Positions 40,107 to 49,745 are shown, counted from the stretch's first letter. The stretch: DNA of 64,000 nt from an uncultured Oscillospiraceae bacterium (GCA_900552265.1 URZE01000001.1:62001-126000), one strand, 5' to 3'. Translations and numbers: made by a program. Notes: generated from the letters alone by a model not told the origin.

Positions 40107-41069
40107 TTATTCTAAAATCATGGTAGAAATTGGGCGATCGCTGTTAATCCTCTTTATCGCCTCAGAAATAACGGGTGCCACATTTAAAACTGTAAATTTA
40201 TCAAGTTTTTTACTTTCCGAAAGATTAATCGTATTCAAAACTATCATCTTCTTTATGCTGCTTTTTTGAAGTCGTTCCAAAGCATTTCCCGATAAAACCG
40301 GATGCGCAACGTAAGCATATACTTCTTTTGCTCCACCCTTTTCAACAACTGCATTTGCAGCATTACATATGGTTCCTGCGGTATCTATTATGTCATCTAC
40401 CAAAATTATTTTCTTATCTTTTACATCTCCGATAATGTTCATAACTTCACTTACATTTGCTCTGGGACGTCTTTTGTCAATCATTGCGAGCGGGCAACCA
40501 AGTCGAGTTGCAAATTGACGTGCTCTGGAAATCGAACCTAAATCAGGAGCTAAAACTGTAAATTCTTCCGGATTAAATCCATCAACTTCTTTAATGAAAG
40601 AAGCAAAAAGCGGAGCAGCAATAATATGGTCAACAGGTATATCAAAAAATCCTTGAATTTGCAATGTATGGAGTTCCATCGTTAAAATACGATCAGCTCC
40701 GGCGGTCGTAAGAAGATTAGCTACCAATTTAGCTGAAATAGGGTCACGAGGTTTTGCTTTTCTGTCTTGTCTAGCATAACCGAAGTACGGAATAATTGCT
40801 GTAATTCTGGCTGCGGATGCTCTTTTAACCGCATCAATCATCAAAAGCAATTCCATTAAATTTTCATTAATCGGTGCACACGTAGATTGAACTATAAAAC
40901 AGTCCACTCCTCTTACGGACTCATGAATGGAAACAGATATTTCCCCGTCACTGAAGCGTTTAACTTCTGACTTTCCCAACTCACATCCTAATTCTTGTGC
41001 TATACTTTCGGCTAACTGCGGATTAGAATTCGCTGCAAAAATTTTCATGACTCTACCCTGACATTCCAT
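40107..41069 (-). CDS. prs: Ribose-phosphate pyrophosphokinase
   Basis: The 320-residue enzyme makes PRPP from ribose 5-phosphate and ATP for nucleotide, His and Trp synthesis. Motifs are KIFAANSNPQLA, the FSDGEISV flexible region, YFGYARQDRK, APDLGSISRA and the PRPP loop LVDDIIDTAGT. The start ATG follows AAGGAG by ten bases; a second Met seven codons later is possible. It is downstream of the truncated glmU on the same strand. Confidence 0.96.
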   Translation of the reverse strand: MECQGRVMKIFAANSNPQLAESIAQELGCELGKSEVKRFSDGEISVSIHESVRGVDCFIVQSTCAPINENLMELLLMIDAVKRASAARITAIIPYFGYARQDRKAKPRDPISAKLVANLLTTAGADRILTMELHTLQIQGFFDIPVDHIIAAPLFASFIKEVDGFNPEEFTVLAPDLGSISRARQFATRLGCPLAMIDKRRPRANVSEVMNIIGDVKDKKIILVDDIIDTAGTICNAANAVVEKGGAKEVYAYVAHPVLSGNALERLQKSSIKKMIVLNTINLSESKKLDKFTVLNVAPVISEAIKRINSDRPISTMILE

Positions 41070-41124
41070 AATTACATTTCTCCTTACTTTAGTACTTCTT
41101 ATATTTTATTTATAAACCACTTGG

Positions 41125-42171
41125 TTAACAGTCGGTAGTCAGCACATCATTTATATTCACAAAGGATGCAAATGGACCTATTTCTTTATTTTCAGATATT
41201 GTACTGTTTTTGCAGTAACTTTGGTTCAAGGAAACATTATCACCTACAACCGAATCTATAACTTGTGTATTTGGCCCTATTGTACACTCTTTTCCTATAA
41301 TTGTCTTACCACTTAATATAGTTCCCGGCAAAATAGTGGTTCCGGATCCTACCTGAACCCATTTTCCTACAATCACACCATCACTGCACGGAATTTTTAT
41401 ACCACTTTCCAAAAGTCCTTCTATTACCTTATTTCTTGCCACTTCATTGAGCTTTTGAAGCTGACACGTATCATTTGCCCCGAGGGTAACATCAGAAGCA
41501 GAAGTTTCAAATGCATCAACTCTGAGTCCATTATCGATAAAAAGTTCTACAACCGAAGTTAAATAATACTCATTTTGAGAGGTATTGTTTGTAATTTTAT
41601 CGAGATAATTTATTAAATCCTTAACTTTAAACCAATATGCACCCGAATTAATTTCTTTTATTGAACGTTGACTGAAACTCGCATCTTGCTCTTCTACTAT
41701 TGCCTCAACATTATAATCAAAATTATTTCGTATAATTCTTCCATACCCACAAGGATTGTCGAGTTTAGATGAAATTATAGTTGCCGAATTATTTGAATTT
41801 TTATGTATTTTATAAGCTTTGGTAATGGTAGCCTTATCTATGAAAGGTGCATCTCCGTTTAAGACAAGTACATCACCATCCAAATATCTTTCAAGAAACG
41901 GTAAAGCAGTCATAACTGCATGAGCGGTACCCTTTCTTTCACTTTGAACCACACTTTCAAGATTGTATCCCAAGCTCGAAAGATAATTCCTGACCAACTC
42001 ATGTTTATAACCCGTCACTACGCAAATATTATCTATACTGCACGTCACAACGGAATTTATAACCCATCCTACCATAGGTTCAAAAAGCACCGGAGAAAGA
42101 ACTTTTGGTATATTTGATTTCATTCTTTTTCCCTCTCCGGCGGCAAGTATCACGCAACAAACATCGTTCAA
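41125..42171 (-). CDS. glmU: GlmU-like uridylyltransferase lacking the acetyltransferase active site
   Basis: The 348-residue protein has a complete N-terminal nucleotidyltransferase domain (LAAGEGKRMKSNIPKVL; LNGDAPF; a GYGRI loop) and a short left-handed beta-helix start (about 265-335). It ends at IGPFASFVNINDV, where normal GlmU (about 455 residues) continues with the acetyltransferase catalytic and CoA-binding residues. Nothing resembling the missing part lies in the 55 bases before prs. It could make UDP-GlcNAc from GlcNAc-1-P and UTP, but the acetylation step would need another enzyme. The start is a TTG nine bases after GGGAG. Position beside prs and pth supports glmU ancestry. Confidence 0.85.
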   Translation of the reverse strand: MNDVCCVILAAGEGKRMKSNIPKVLSPVLFEPMVGWVINSVVTCSIDNICVVTGYKHELVRNYLSSLGYNLESVVQSERKGTAHAVMTALPFLERYLDGDVLVLNGDAPFIDKATITKAYKIHKNSNNSATIISSKLDNPCGYGRIIRNNFDYNVEAIVEEQDASFSQRSIKEINSGAYWFKVKDLINYLDKITNNTSQNEYYLTSVVELFIDNGLRVDAFETSASDVTLGANDTCQLQKLNEVARNKVIEGLLESGIKIPCSDGVIVGKWVQVGSGTTILPGTILSGKTIIGKECTIGPNTQVIDSVVGDNVSLNQSYCKNSTISENKEIGPFASFVNINDVLTTDC

Positions 42172-42265
42172 ATAAAATTCACTCCCGAAAAATTAAAAAC
42201 AAACCTTAAAAATTACGTCAATGTCTAATAGTTTACAACTTTTATCAAAATATTTCAATATATAT

Positions 42266-43195
42266 TTACGGTTTTGATTTTAAAACAGACATTACCGCTT
42301 GCACTATATCTTGAGCAGTCATATTATATGTTTCCTTGAGATAAGACATTTTTCCAACCTGACCAAAAGAATCTCTTATTCCTACACTTCTAAGTGGTAC
42401 CGGACAATTTTCGCTGAGTACTTCGGCTACTGCGGAACGAAGTCCTCCCATAATATTGTGATTTTCTACAGTTACAACCGCTCCCGTTTTATGAACTGAA
42501 TTAATAACACTCTCTTCATCTATGGGTTTTATGGTATGAATATTTATAATTTCGGCGTTTATTCCCTTTTCTTCCAAAATTTTATTGGCTTCCAATGTTT
42601 CTGCAACCATTATTCCGGAGCAAAAAATACTTACATCAGTCCCCTCTTTGATAGTTTTTGCACTGAAAAGATTAAATTTTTCGTCTTCTTTAAAAATGTC
42701 AGGTGTAGATTTTCTAAACATTCTTATATAAACCGGACCCTTGTAGTCTATTATTTGAGGCAGAATATTTTTAAGTTGATTATTATCTACCGGCTCAAAT
42801 ATAACCATGTTTGGAATGCTTCTCAATACTCCTATATCCTCAAAACTCATGTGTGTTCCACCATTATATTCTGCACTGATTCCGGGATCCGATCCTATAA
42901 TTTTGACATTTTGTTTGGCATAACATATGGAAATTGCAATTTGATCACAAATTCTTCTTGTTGCAAACGGTGTAAAAGTACATATGAAAGGAATAAACCC
43001 ATAACTGCTCATTCCCGCAGCTACTGAAGCCATATTCTGCTCTGCAATTCCAACATTTATAGCTCTATTCGGAAACTTTTCAGAAAAACTTCCGAATCCA
43101 TTGGGCTTTGCAAGATCAGCATTAAGCAAAACTATATTTTCATTTTGATTCATTGCATTTTCCAATTCACGAGCAAACAGTTGACGCATTTCCAT
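42266..43195 (-). CDS. Transketolase, C-terminal subunit
   Basis: The 309-residue protein has the pyrimidine-binding and C-terminal transketolase domains. It carries the catalytic Glu in NVGIAEQNM, a PFICTFTPFATRR segment and a C-terminal VVTVENHNIMGGLRSAV region. It pairs with the N-terminal subunit encoded just upstream; the stop codon of that gene overlaps this ATG by one base (TAATG), behind GGAGG. Together they would form one ThDP enzyme of the non-oxidative pentose phosphate pathway. Other ketol substrates are possible for split transketolases. Confidence 0.9.
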   Translation of the reverse strand: MEMRQLFARELENAMNQNENIVLLNADLAKPNGFGSFSEKFPNRAINVGIAEQNMASVAAGMSSYGFIPFICTFTPFATRRICDQIAISICYAKQNVKIIGSDPGISAEYNGGTHMSFEDIGVLRSIPNMVIFEPVDNNQLKNILPQIIDYKGPVYIRMFRKSTPDIFKEDEKFNLFSAKTIKEGTDVSIFCSGIMVAETLEANKILEEKGINAEIINIHTIKPIDEESVINSVHKTGAVVTVENHNIMGGLRSAVAEVLSENCPVPLRSVGIRDSFGQVGKMSYLKETYNMTAQDIVQAVMSVLKSKP

Positions 43196-44007
43196 TAGCA
43201 TTCACCTCCAAGTTCTTTTAAACCTTCTTCAAACATTTCCTGAGTAACAGGCATACTGTGATTTGATACACCGGCTTCTTCAGCAAATCTTACCCCACAG
43301 CCTTTAACAGTATTAAGTATTATCATAACGGGTTTTTCTGATGTTTTAGCTCCCGAAACAGCTTCATCAATTTGATTGCAGTCATTACCGTTATCAACTT
43401 CAATTACTTCCCAACCAAAAGCTCTCCACTTATCTGACAGAGGTTCCAAAGAACAAATATTTTCCACCGAATCATCAAGTTGCAATTTATTATAGTCTGT
43501 AAATGCTATAAGATTATTCAGTTTATGGTGAGATGCAAACATTGCGGCTTCCCAAATTTGACCTTCCTGAGATTCTCCGTCACCAATTATAGTGTAAATT
43601 TTTGCACCGTCATTTCTGATTTTTGAAGCCATGGCTATTCCTACTGCACAAGAAAATCCTTGACCAAGAGAACCAGTTGTCATATCTATTCCCGGAGTTC
43701 GATTCATATCGCAGTGACTCGGAAGATTGGTGCCGGGTTGATTCAGCGTCAAAAGCCACTCTTTCGGAAAATATCCTACATCGGCTAAAACTGCGTAAAC
43801 CGCAGGCCCACTGTGACCTTTTGAAACTATTAATCTATCTCTTCCCTCTTTTTGAGGATTTTTAGGATCCACATTCATATGTTTATTATAAAGCACAACA
43901 AGAAGTTCCACTATCGAAAGTGATCCACCTATATGACCTACTCCCAAAGTTCCTATTTCCGTCAATATGCTCTTTCGTATTTCTTTGCATTTAAGTTCCC
44001 AATTCAA
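43195..44007 (-). CDS. Transketolase, N-terminal (ThDP-binding) subunit
   Basis: The protein of about 270 residues has the GHIGGSLSIVELL opening, GHSGPAVYAVLA, GSLGQGFSCAVGIA, and the ThDP motif GDGESQEGQIWEAA ending in DYNKLQ. The start is the TTG eight bases after GGGAGG; a longer frame opens at an ATG (44040) without a ribosome site. It is the first of the two transketolase genes, and follows cdd by about 40 bases. Confidence 0.9.
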   Translation of the reverse strand: MNWELKCKEIRKSILTEIGTLGVGHIGGSLSIVELLVVLYNKHMNVDPKNPQKEGRDRLIVSKGHSGPAVYAVLADVGYFPKEWLLTLNQPGTNLPSHCDMNRTPGIDMTTGSLGQGFSCAVGIAMASKIRNDGAKIYTIIGDGESQEGQIWEAAMFASHHKLNNLIAFTDYNKLQLDDSVENICSLEPLSDKWRAFGWEVIEVDNGNDCNQIDEAVSGAKTSEKPVMIILNTVKGCGVRFAEEAGVSNHSMPVTQEMFEEGLKELGGEC

Positions 44008-44049
44008 AATTGTTTCCTCCCAATTAATCTTTTGAATCATTAAAAACGG

Positions 44050-44469
44050 CTATAAATTTTCCGGACCAAAACTTTCCGGAAGTAATTCTTCCAAAGTGTA
44101 AACCTTATACTCGGAAGCACTTTTTGCAAGAATAATTTTAAATTCTTTCGGGTTACAAAATTCTCTCAATACTTGCCTGCACACTCCGCATGGAGGACAA
44201 AAAGATGAAAAAATCTCTTCTTCAGATTCACTTCCTCCGACAACAGCAATCGCTTCAAAATCTCTGTGCCCATCAAAAACAGCTCTGAAAACAGCTGTAC
44301 GCTCAGCACAATTGCACGCAGAATATGCCGCACATTCAATATTAAATCCTCCATATATTTCTCCGCTCTTAGTTATGAGAGCTGCTCCAACTTTGAATTT
44401 GGAATAAGGTGTATAAGCCTTTTTTCTTGAAATAATCGCTTCACTTATCAGCTGCTTAATATAGTCCAA
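44050..44469 (-). CDS. cdd: Cytidine deaminase
   Basis: The 139-residue enzyme converts cytidine and deoxycytidine to uridine forms. Zinc-site motifs are CAERTAV (Cys, catalytic Glu) and CPPCGVCRQVL; the N-terminus has AYTPYSKFKVGAAL. The start is a TTG nine bases after GGAGG; the longer frame from 44514 adds residues unlike the family. It heads the cdd-transketolase minus-strand run and supports nucleoside salvage. Confidence 0.95.
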   Translation of the reverse strand: MDYIKQLISEAIISRKKAYTPYSKFKVGAALITKSGEIYGGFNIECAAYSACNCAERTAVFRAVFDGHRDFEAIAVVGGSESEEEIFSSFCPPCGVCRQVLREFCNPKEFKIILAKSASEYKVYTLEELLPESFGPENL

Positions 44470-44575
44470 AATAGTATGCCTCCAAAATATTAACCTGATT
44501 TCTATGTAATTCAATTATACAGTATAATATGATATACGGCAAATTTCAAATTAATAGAATTTTTTCAGGTAAAAA

Positions 44576-44604
44576 TTGAAATATATTTTATGATTGTGTA
44601 ATAT
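44576..44604 (+). promoter_or_regulatory. Probable promoter for the small membrane protein and M16 operon
   Basis: TTGAAA and TAATAT are separated by 17 bases, about 32 bases before the TTG start codon. Confidence 0.5.
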
Positions 44605-44636
44605 ATTGTGTGATAAATGTTTAAGGAGATGAACAA

Positions 44637-44957
44637 TTGAAATTTAATATTAAAAAATTTATGTCATATTTGATGTCGGTTATTTTTTTGACAATACTTA
44701 TAAACAATTCCAAGGAAAGCTCAGCGGTACAATTTTTCCCTGTAACGGCAGCTTCGGAAAAGAACAAAGAAGAAGAGTTTAATAATTTTAATTTCATAAA
44801 ATCAGATGAAAAAGTCAAAGATTTTATATACGACGGTTCTGTATTTCTTTACGGAGGAATACTTTTAATTACAATATCTTGCTTAGGAATATTTTTCACT
44901 CTTAAACCAAAGAAAAAGAAAAAACGCAAAAAACAAACAAATAATACAAGAAGATAA
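44637..44957 (+). CDS. Small exported membrane protein, unknown
   Basis: The 106-residue protein starts at a TTG behind AAGGAG. It has a hydrophobic N-terminal segment (about 8-23) that could be a signal peptide, a polar middle, a second hydrophobic helix (about 70-88) and a very basic tail with a run of Lys/Arg. It would be a small type I-like membrane protein with its basic tail in the cytoplasm. No family is recognised. It is 24 bases upstream of the M16 pair and probably co-transcribed. Confidence 0.6.
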   Translation: MKFNIKKFMSYLMSVIFLTILINNSKESSAVQFFPVTAASEKNKEEEFNNFNFIKSDEKVKDFIYDGSVFLYGGILLITISCLGIFFTLKPKKKKKRKKQTNNTRR

Positions 44958-44981
44958 TTTTGTACTGGAGATGAACGATAT

Positions 44982-46259
44982 ATGAATAACACCAAAAGGC
45001 ATAATATAGGAAAAAATATCAATTTCACATATATTCCCGAAAGTAAATTTAAGACTACAACCATATCTGTCTTGATTTTTACCTCTCTTGAGGAAAAATA
45101 TGCTTCTCAAAATGCTCTTATACCAAACCTTTTAGCTCATTCTTGTAAAAAATATCCATCTCTGCTAAGTATAAGTAAAAAACTCGAAGAACTTTATGGA
45201 GCACATGTTTCACCCGGAGTGGGAAGTTTGGGAGACAGTCAAGTTATAACCCTTTCAATCAATTGCATCAATAATAGTTTTATTCCCGACGGTTCAGACA
45301 ATGTGTTAGAATCGGCAACGCTTTTGTGTGAAATGATTTTTAATCCTGATATTTCAAATCAAGCCTTTAAAAGAGAAAATATCGAAACCGAAAAAAGACA
45401 ATTGATTGAGGAAATAGAATCTCAAATCAGTGATAAAAAACTTTATTCCAGAAAAAAATGCATTGAAATAATGTGCAAAGACGAACCTTTTGGAATTGAC
45501 CCATTAGGAAATATCGATAGTGCAAAAAAATTAAATGAAATAAATGTTTTTGAAGCTTGGCAAAGACTTTTACAATCTGCAAAAATAGAAATAATCATGA
45601 CGGGAGGCGGAAAATATGAATCCGTCATGGAAGAATTTGAAAAACACTTTTCTGAAATTGAACGAAAAGATATTTTTTCCTGCGAAAATAAAATTATAAA
45701 AAAAACCTCTCACATAAAAGAAGCAAAAGAAATTATGGATGTTGTTCAATGCAAACTCATGATGGGATTCCGAACGGAAATAGCCAAACCGGACGAGGAT
45801 GTCGAATCAGTGAAAGTAATGAACGCTCTTTTGGGAGGAACTGCACAATCCAAACTATTCTTAAATGTCAGAGAAAAGTTAAGTCTTTGCTATTACTGCT
45901 CTTCAAAGTATGTTGCTCAAAAGGGAATTATTTTTATAGAAAGCGGAGTTCAAAAAGAAAATGTTTCCAAAGCCAAAGAGGAAATTTTGAAACAAATAAA
46001 AGATATCCAACTCGGAAACTTTACAGACAAAGAATTAGATGAAACAAAGCTTTACTTGAGTCAAAGTCTCGAAAAAATAAAAGATTCTCCGGAAAATTTA
46101 AGTTCATGGTACGGCTCGCAAGCATTCGACAAAACAAAGCAGTCACCCGAAGAGACCATCGAAAAAATAAAAAATGTTTCACGAGAAGAAGTAATAAGTG
46201 CAGCTAAAAAAATCACAACCGACACTATATATGTTCTGTCAGGAAAGGAGAATCAATAA
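44982..46259 (+). CDS. M16 peptidase family protein without catalytic motif (YmfF-like)
   Basis: The 425-residue protein has two M16-type domains (about 1-215 and 220-425). The place where active members have HxxEH reads LLAHSCKKYP, so it lacks the zinc site. The second half has the GGTAQSKLFLNVREKLSLCYYC segment conserved in the family. In Gram-positives such inactive members (YmfF) pair with an active one (YmfH), encoded here just two bases downstream. The pair probably forms a heterodimeric peptidase chamber. Substrates are unknown; some homologues process peptides. Confidence 0.85.
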   Translation: MNNTKRHNIGKNINFTYIPESKFKTTTISVLIFTSLEEKYASQNALIPNLLAHSCKKYPSLLSISKKLEELYGAHVSPGVGSLGDSQVITLSINCINNSFIPDGSDNVLESATLLCEMIFNPDISNQAFKRENIETEKRQLIEEIESQISDKKLYSRKKCIEIMCKDEPFGIDPLGNIDSAKKLNEINVFEAWQRLLQSAKIEIIMTGGGKYESVMEEFEKHFSEIERKDIFSCENKIIKKTSHIKEAKEIMDVVQCKLMMGFRTEIAKPDEDVESVKVMNALLGGTAQSKLFLNVREKLSLCYYCSSKYVAQKGIIFIESGVQKENVSKAKEEILKQIKDIQLGNFTDKELDETKLYLSQSLEKIKDSPENLSSWYGSQAFDKTKQSPEETIEKIKNVSREEVISAAKKITTDTIYVLSGKENQ

Positions 46260-46261
46260 TT

Positions 46262-47551
46262 ATGAAGCCAAAGTTAATTAAAAACAATCTTACACGTGAG
46301 CAATATTTTTATATGAAGCATCCCTCCGGACTCGATATATATGTACATCCAAAAAAAGGCTATACTTCGAATTATGCTATACTCGGTACAGATTTTGGTT
46401 CCATAAACAATAAATTTCGCAAAATCGGAGAATCTTCTTACACGGTTGTCCCCGACGGAATAGCCCATTATCTTGAACACAAACTCTTTGCAGGAAAAGA
46501 AGGAGACGCTTTTGAATTATTTGCCAAAACAGGAGCGTCAGCCAATGCATACACATCTTTTGAAAAAACAGCATATTTATTTTCGTGTACGGGAAATTTT
46601 GAAGAATCTTTGGATATTCTCCTTGATTTTGTTCAATCACCTTATTTTACCGAAGAAAATGTGGAAAAAGAACGTGGAATTATAGGCCAAGAAATAAAGA
46701 TGTATGAAGACAGTCCAGATTGGAAAGTTTTAATTAATCTTTTAGGAGCTCTATACAAGAATCACCCTGTAAAAAATGATATAGCAGGTTCAATTGAATC
46801 TATATCTAAAATTACTCCCGAACTTTTATATGAGTGCTATAACATGTTTTACAATCTTCATAATATGGCTTTGTGCGTAGTCGGAAATGTAGATCCTGAC
46901 GCAGTATTCACGGCGGCAGATAAAAAACTTAAATATTCAGCTCCAATAAATGTGGAAAAATTTTTCCCTAAAGAATCTCACGATATTGTAAAATCAGAAG
47001 TAGTTCAAAATTTTGACATCGTTTCCCCTACTTTCAGTTTGGGATTTAAAGAAAATATACCGGAAAATTACAGAATATCAACGGAAGAACTTGTATACAG
47101 TGACTTAATATTACAATGCGTAAGTTCACGAACATCAGAAATGTATCAAGAATTAATGAAAAAAGAACTTATTAATACATCCTCTTTTTCAAATGAATAT
47201 TTTGAAGGACCCGGATACGCTTCCGTAATATTTTCCGGAGAATCAAAAAATCCACAAAAAGCAGCTGAAGTAATAAGGAAGCACATGCAAAAAATAAAAG
47301 CAAACGGAATTGATAAAAATTTGTTTGAAAGAATTAAGAAATCAGTATATGGTCAAAGTCTTTCAGTGTTTAACAGTGTTTCCGGTATCGCAAATTTAAC
47401 CCTCGATTTCGCACTTTCGGGAAAAGACATTTTTGAATATATGGAAATTTTGGAAAGTGCTTGCACAGAAAAGGCCAATCGTCGGCTTGAAGCTCAACTT
47501 GATAGTGAATTCTCAGCTCTTTCGATAGCCAATCCACAAAATAATGAATAG
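46262..47551 (+). CDS. M16 zinc peptidase, active subunit (YmfH-like)
   Basis: The 429-residue protein carries the inverted zinc motif HYLEHKLFAG (HxxEH) at about residue 69, a downstream Glu in an EKERGIIGQEIKMYED stretch as third ligand region, and NAYTSFEKTAYLF. It is the catalytic partner of the preceding gene. Ribosome site AAAGGAG. It overlaps lgt by eight bases. M16 pairs in other Firmicutes act in peptide maturation or turnover; whether it acts on the double-glycine peptides here is unknown. Confidence 0.9.
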   Translation: MKPKLIKNNLTREQYFYMKHPSGLDIYVHPKKGYTSNYAILGTDFGSINNKFRKIGESSYTVVPDGIAHYLEHKLFAGKEGDAFELFAKTGASANAYTSFEKTAYLFSCTGNFEESLDILLDFVQSPYFTEENVEKERGIIGQEIKMYEDSPDWKVLINLLGALYKNHPVKNDIAGSIESISKITPELLYECYNMFYNLHNMALCVVGNVDPDAVFTAADKKLKYSAPINVEKFFPKESHDIVKSEVVQNFDIVSPTFSLGFKENIPENYRISTEELVYSDLILQCVSSRTSEMYQELMKKELINTSSFSNEYFEGPGYASVIFSGESKNPQKAAEVIRKHMQKIKANGIDKNLFERIKKSVYGQSLSVFNSVSGIANLTLDFALSGKDIFEYMEILESACTEKANRRLEAQLDSEFSALSIANPQNNE

Positions 47552-48362
47552 TAAAATTATTTATCACGTTTCTTTCCCGAAATTAAAAATATTTTTGGAA
47601 ATATCTCCTATAGCCGTAAATTTCAAAAACATATCAATATACTGGTACGGAATAATTATAGCAACTGGATTTTTACTCGGATATCTATATGTAAACAAAA
47701 GATCAAATGAATTTGGAGTATCTTACTCTGAACTTTCGGATTTTATCGTTACTTCGTCAGTCACAGGGATAATATTTGCCAGAATCTATTATGTTTTATT
47801 CTATCCAGGAAATTTTTACAAAGAGCATCCTCAAAAAATTTTTATGATTTCTGAAGGCGGAATTGCAATTTACGGAGCTATAATTGGAGGAATGTTTGCA
47901 ATCTGGGTTATGTCAAAAATAAAGAAAAAACAATTCCTTTCTGTGCTCGATTTGATGGCACCGGGTCTTGCAATAGGTCAAGCTGTAGGTAGATGGGGAA
48001 ATTTCGTTAACCAGGAAGCTTTTGGAACAATTACTTCTTTGCCATGGGGGATGTCAAGTGAAAATACCTCTTTTCTTACTGTTCACCCATGTTTTTTGTA
48101 CGAATCTCTCGGATGTATATTTATATTTTTTATTTTAAATTTTTGCTCTCATTCACTAATAAAAAAACCGGGAAATTTATTTTTAATTTATACAGCTCTT
48201 TATGGTTTGCTCCGCTCATTTATAGAACCGTTACGTACGGACAGTTTGGTAATACCTAATACTCAAATTAAAATATCTCAGGCACTTGCAATTTTATTGT
48301 TCTTAACTTCCACAGTATTTTTAATAGCTTCAGTGCCAAAACAAAAGAAAATCTCATCTTAG
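47544..48362 (+). CDS. lgt: Prolipoprotein diacylglyceryl transferase
   Basis: The 272-residue, seven-helix membrane enzyme transfers a diacylglyceryl group to the lipobox cysteine of prolipoproteins. Motifs are SIYWYGIIIATG, GGIAIYGAIIGG and the Lgt signature GRWGNFVNQEAFG, followed by HPCFLYES. It overlaps the M16 gene. With lspA at 54 kb it completes lipoprotein maturation. A terminator follows. Confidence 0.95.
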   Translation: MNSKIIYHVSFPKLKIFLEISPIAVNFKNISIYWYGIIIATGFLLGYLYVNKRSNEFGVSYSELSDFIVTSSVTGIIFARIYYVLFYPGNFYKEHPQKIFMISEGGIAIYGAIIGGMFAIWVMSKIKKKQFLSVLDLMAPGLAIGQAVGRWGNFVNQEAFGTITSLPWGMSSENTSFLTVHPCFLYESLGCIFIFFILNFCSHSLIKKPGNLFLIYTALYGLLRSFIEPLRTDSLVIPNTQIKISQALAILLFLTSTVFLIASVPKQKKISS

Positions 48363-48388
48363 TAAAAAGTTTCACAATAAAATAAAGC

Positions 48389-48425
48389 GGGTATGTTTAA
48401 TAATTCATACCCACCTATTTTTAAC
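48389..48425. terminator. Terminator between lgt and corA
   Basis: GGGTATG pairs with CATACCC around a ten-base AT loop, with Ts following on the plus strand and As before it. It lies between convergent genes and may serve both. Confidence 0.7.
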
Positions 48426-48430
48426 TTTGT

Positions 48431-49342
48431 TCACAAAAATTTTTTCTTTTTAAGATACCACACACATAAAATTATAATTAATAAATTACCCAAAATAAAT
48501 ACTTCATATCCCCATTTCCAAGTTAATTCGGGCATATCAAAAAAATTCATACCATACCATGCCGTAGAAATTGAAAGCGGCATAAATACAGTAGTAACAA
48601 CTGTAAGAACTTTCATTATTTTATTTTGTTTTGCATCTAACTGAGAACTATAAACACCTCGTAATTGATTAGAGGTTTCCCTCAAAAATTGTGTTTCCTC
48701 TCGAAGTCTTTCTGCTCTCTTTACGTATTTTTCAAACAAATTTATTTCATCTTGTGAAAAAAATCTATTTTCATTTTCTATAAGTTCATCGCCTAAATCA
48801 ACAAGCTGAGTATAATATCTGTAAAACATAAGCATTTCTTTTTTAAAATCTGCCATGAGTCTACTGAAATCTTTAACTATTCCACGAATTAAAGCAGATT
48901 CCATTTTTATGAGCCTGTCTCCCATTTCCTCCAAATATCGTAAATCCGATTCTATAACAGTTTCAAGAAAATCATACAAAAATCTTCCTATTTTAGTCCC
49001 GCCGTGAAATTTATTTTTTTTAATTTTCTTTATGGTTGTCCTCACAAATCCTGAATTATCTATAAAAATAACTTCATTCGATTTAATAATAAATCCAAAA
49101 TTACGTCTATTCATCTTTTTATCTTTAGTAACAGTCGAGAAACACACTGATACCAATGAGGGATGCACTTTTGCTCTGCAGCATTGCGCATTTTTGTAAT
49201 TAGGTATATCATCTTTTGCAACCTCTTTATATGATAACATTTCCTTTAATTCACTGTTTGAAACTATTTTAACTAAATTTCCGTTATACCCATCTATCGA
49301 CTCTAACTCTTCAAAACTTTCTCCAATTTTATAATAAATCAT
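48431..49342 (-). CDS. corA: CorA family magnesium/divalent cation transporter
   Basis: The protein of about 303 residues has a long cytoplasmic N-terminal part, a charged helical stalk (about 150-240), and two C-terminal membrane helices with the pore signature YGMNF between them, followed by a short basic tail (YLKKKKF). CorA proteins form pentameric Mg2+ channels. The start is the ATG behind AAAGGTG; the longer frame from 49405 has no ribosome site. A TGTCGAA heptamer lies 89 bases upstream. Confidence 0.93.
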   Translation of the reverse strand: MIYYKIGESFEELESIDGYNGNLVKIVSNSELKEMLSYKEVAKDDIPNYKNAQCCRAKVHPSLVSVCFSTVTKDKKMNRRNFGFIIKSNEVIFIDNSGFVRTTIKKIKKNKFHGGTKIGRFLYDFLETVIESDLRYLEEMGDRLIKMESALIRGIVKDFSRLMADFKKEMLMFYRYYTQLVDLGDELIENENRFFSQDEINLFEKYVKRAERLREETQFLRETSNQLRGVYSSQLDAKQNKIMKVLTVVTTVFMPLSISTAWYGMNFFDMPELTWKWGYEVFILGNLLIIILCVWYLKKKKFL

Positions 49343-49745
49343 ATTATTCACCTTTGTTTTTCGTATATTCATGTCAAATATATCACATAAATATTTACAT
49401 TTCAATGAAATTAAAATTTATTCGACATATCTAAATAAGTATTTTTCATAAATATTTTATATATTCTTAATTTTTATTAAATCAAATAATCATAAATTTT
49501 AACTATACATAATTTTTATAAAAAATATTTATTATATAGAAAATAAACTTCTTAATCGTCTCCTTATCTCAATAATAAATTAACAATTTTTTGTCTACAT
49601 AACTTAAACTTATTAAATTTAACGATCTAAAACTGTATATTTAAGATGAATTTTGTTATTTTGCATATTTAATTAAAAATATTCATGCCATATAATATTT
49701 TTATACTATAAAAATATATTATATAAAATAAGGAGGTAAAAATAG
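49343..49745. other. Divergent intergenic region of corA and the opine dehydrogenase gene
   Basis: This 400-base AT-rich gap between divergent genes contains a TGTCGAA heptamer (minus strand, 49431-49437). No ORF, repeat or structured RNA was recognised. Both promoters should be here but no clean hexamer pair was found. Confidence 0.4.
49431..49437 (-). promoter_or_regulatory. 0A-box-like heptamer upstream of corA
   Basis: TGTCGAA followed by TAAATT reads toward corA, 89 bases from its start codon. It matches the Spo0A box core. A single heptamer can occur by chance. Confidence 0.3.

Noticed and set aside
42536..43027. 163-codon plus-strand frame over the transketolase gene
   Set aside because: Antisense shadow of a recognised enzyme; Tyr/Phe/Asn-rich composition without motifs.
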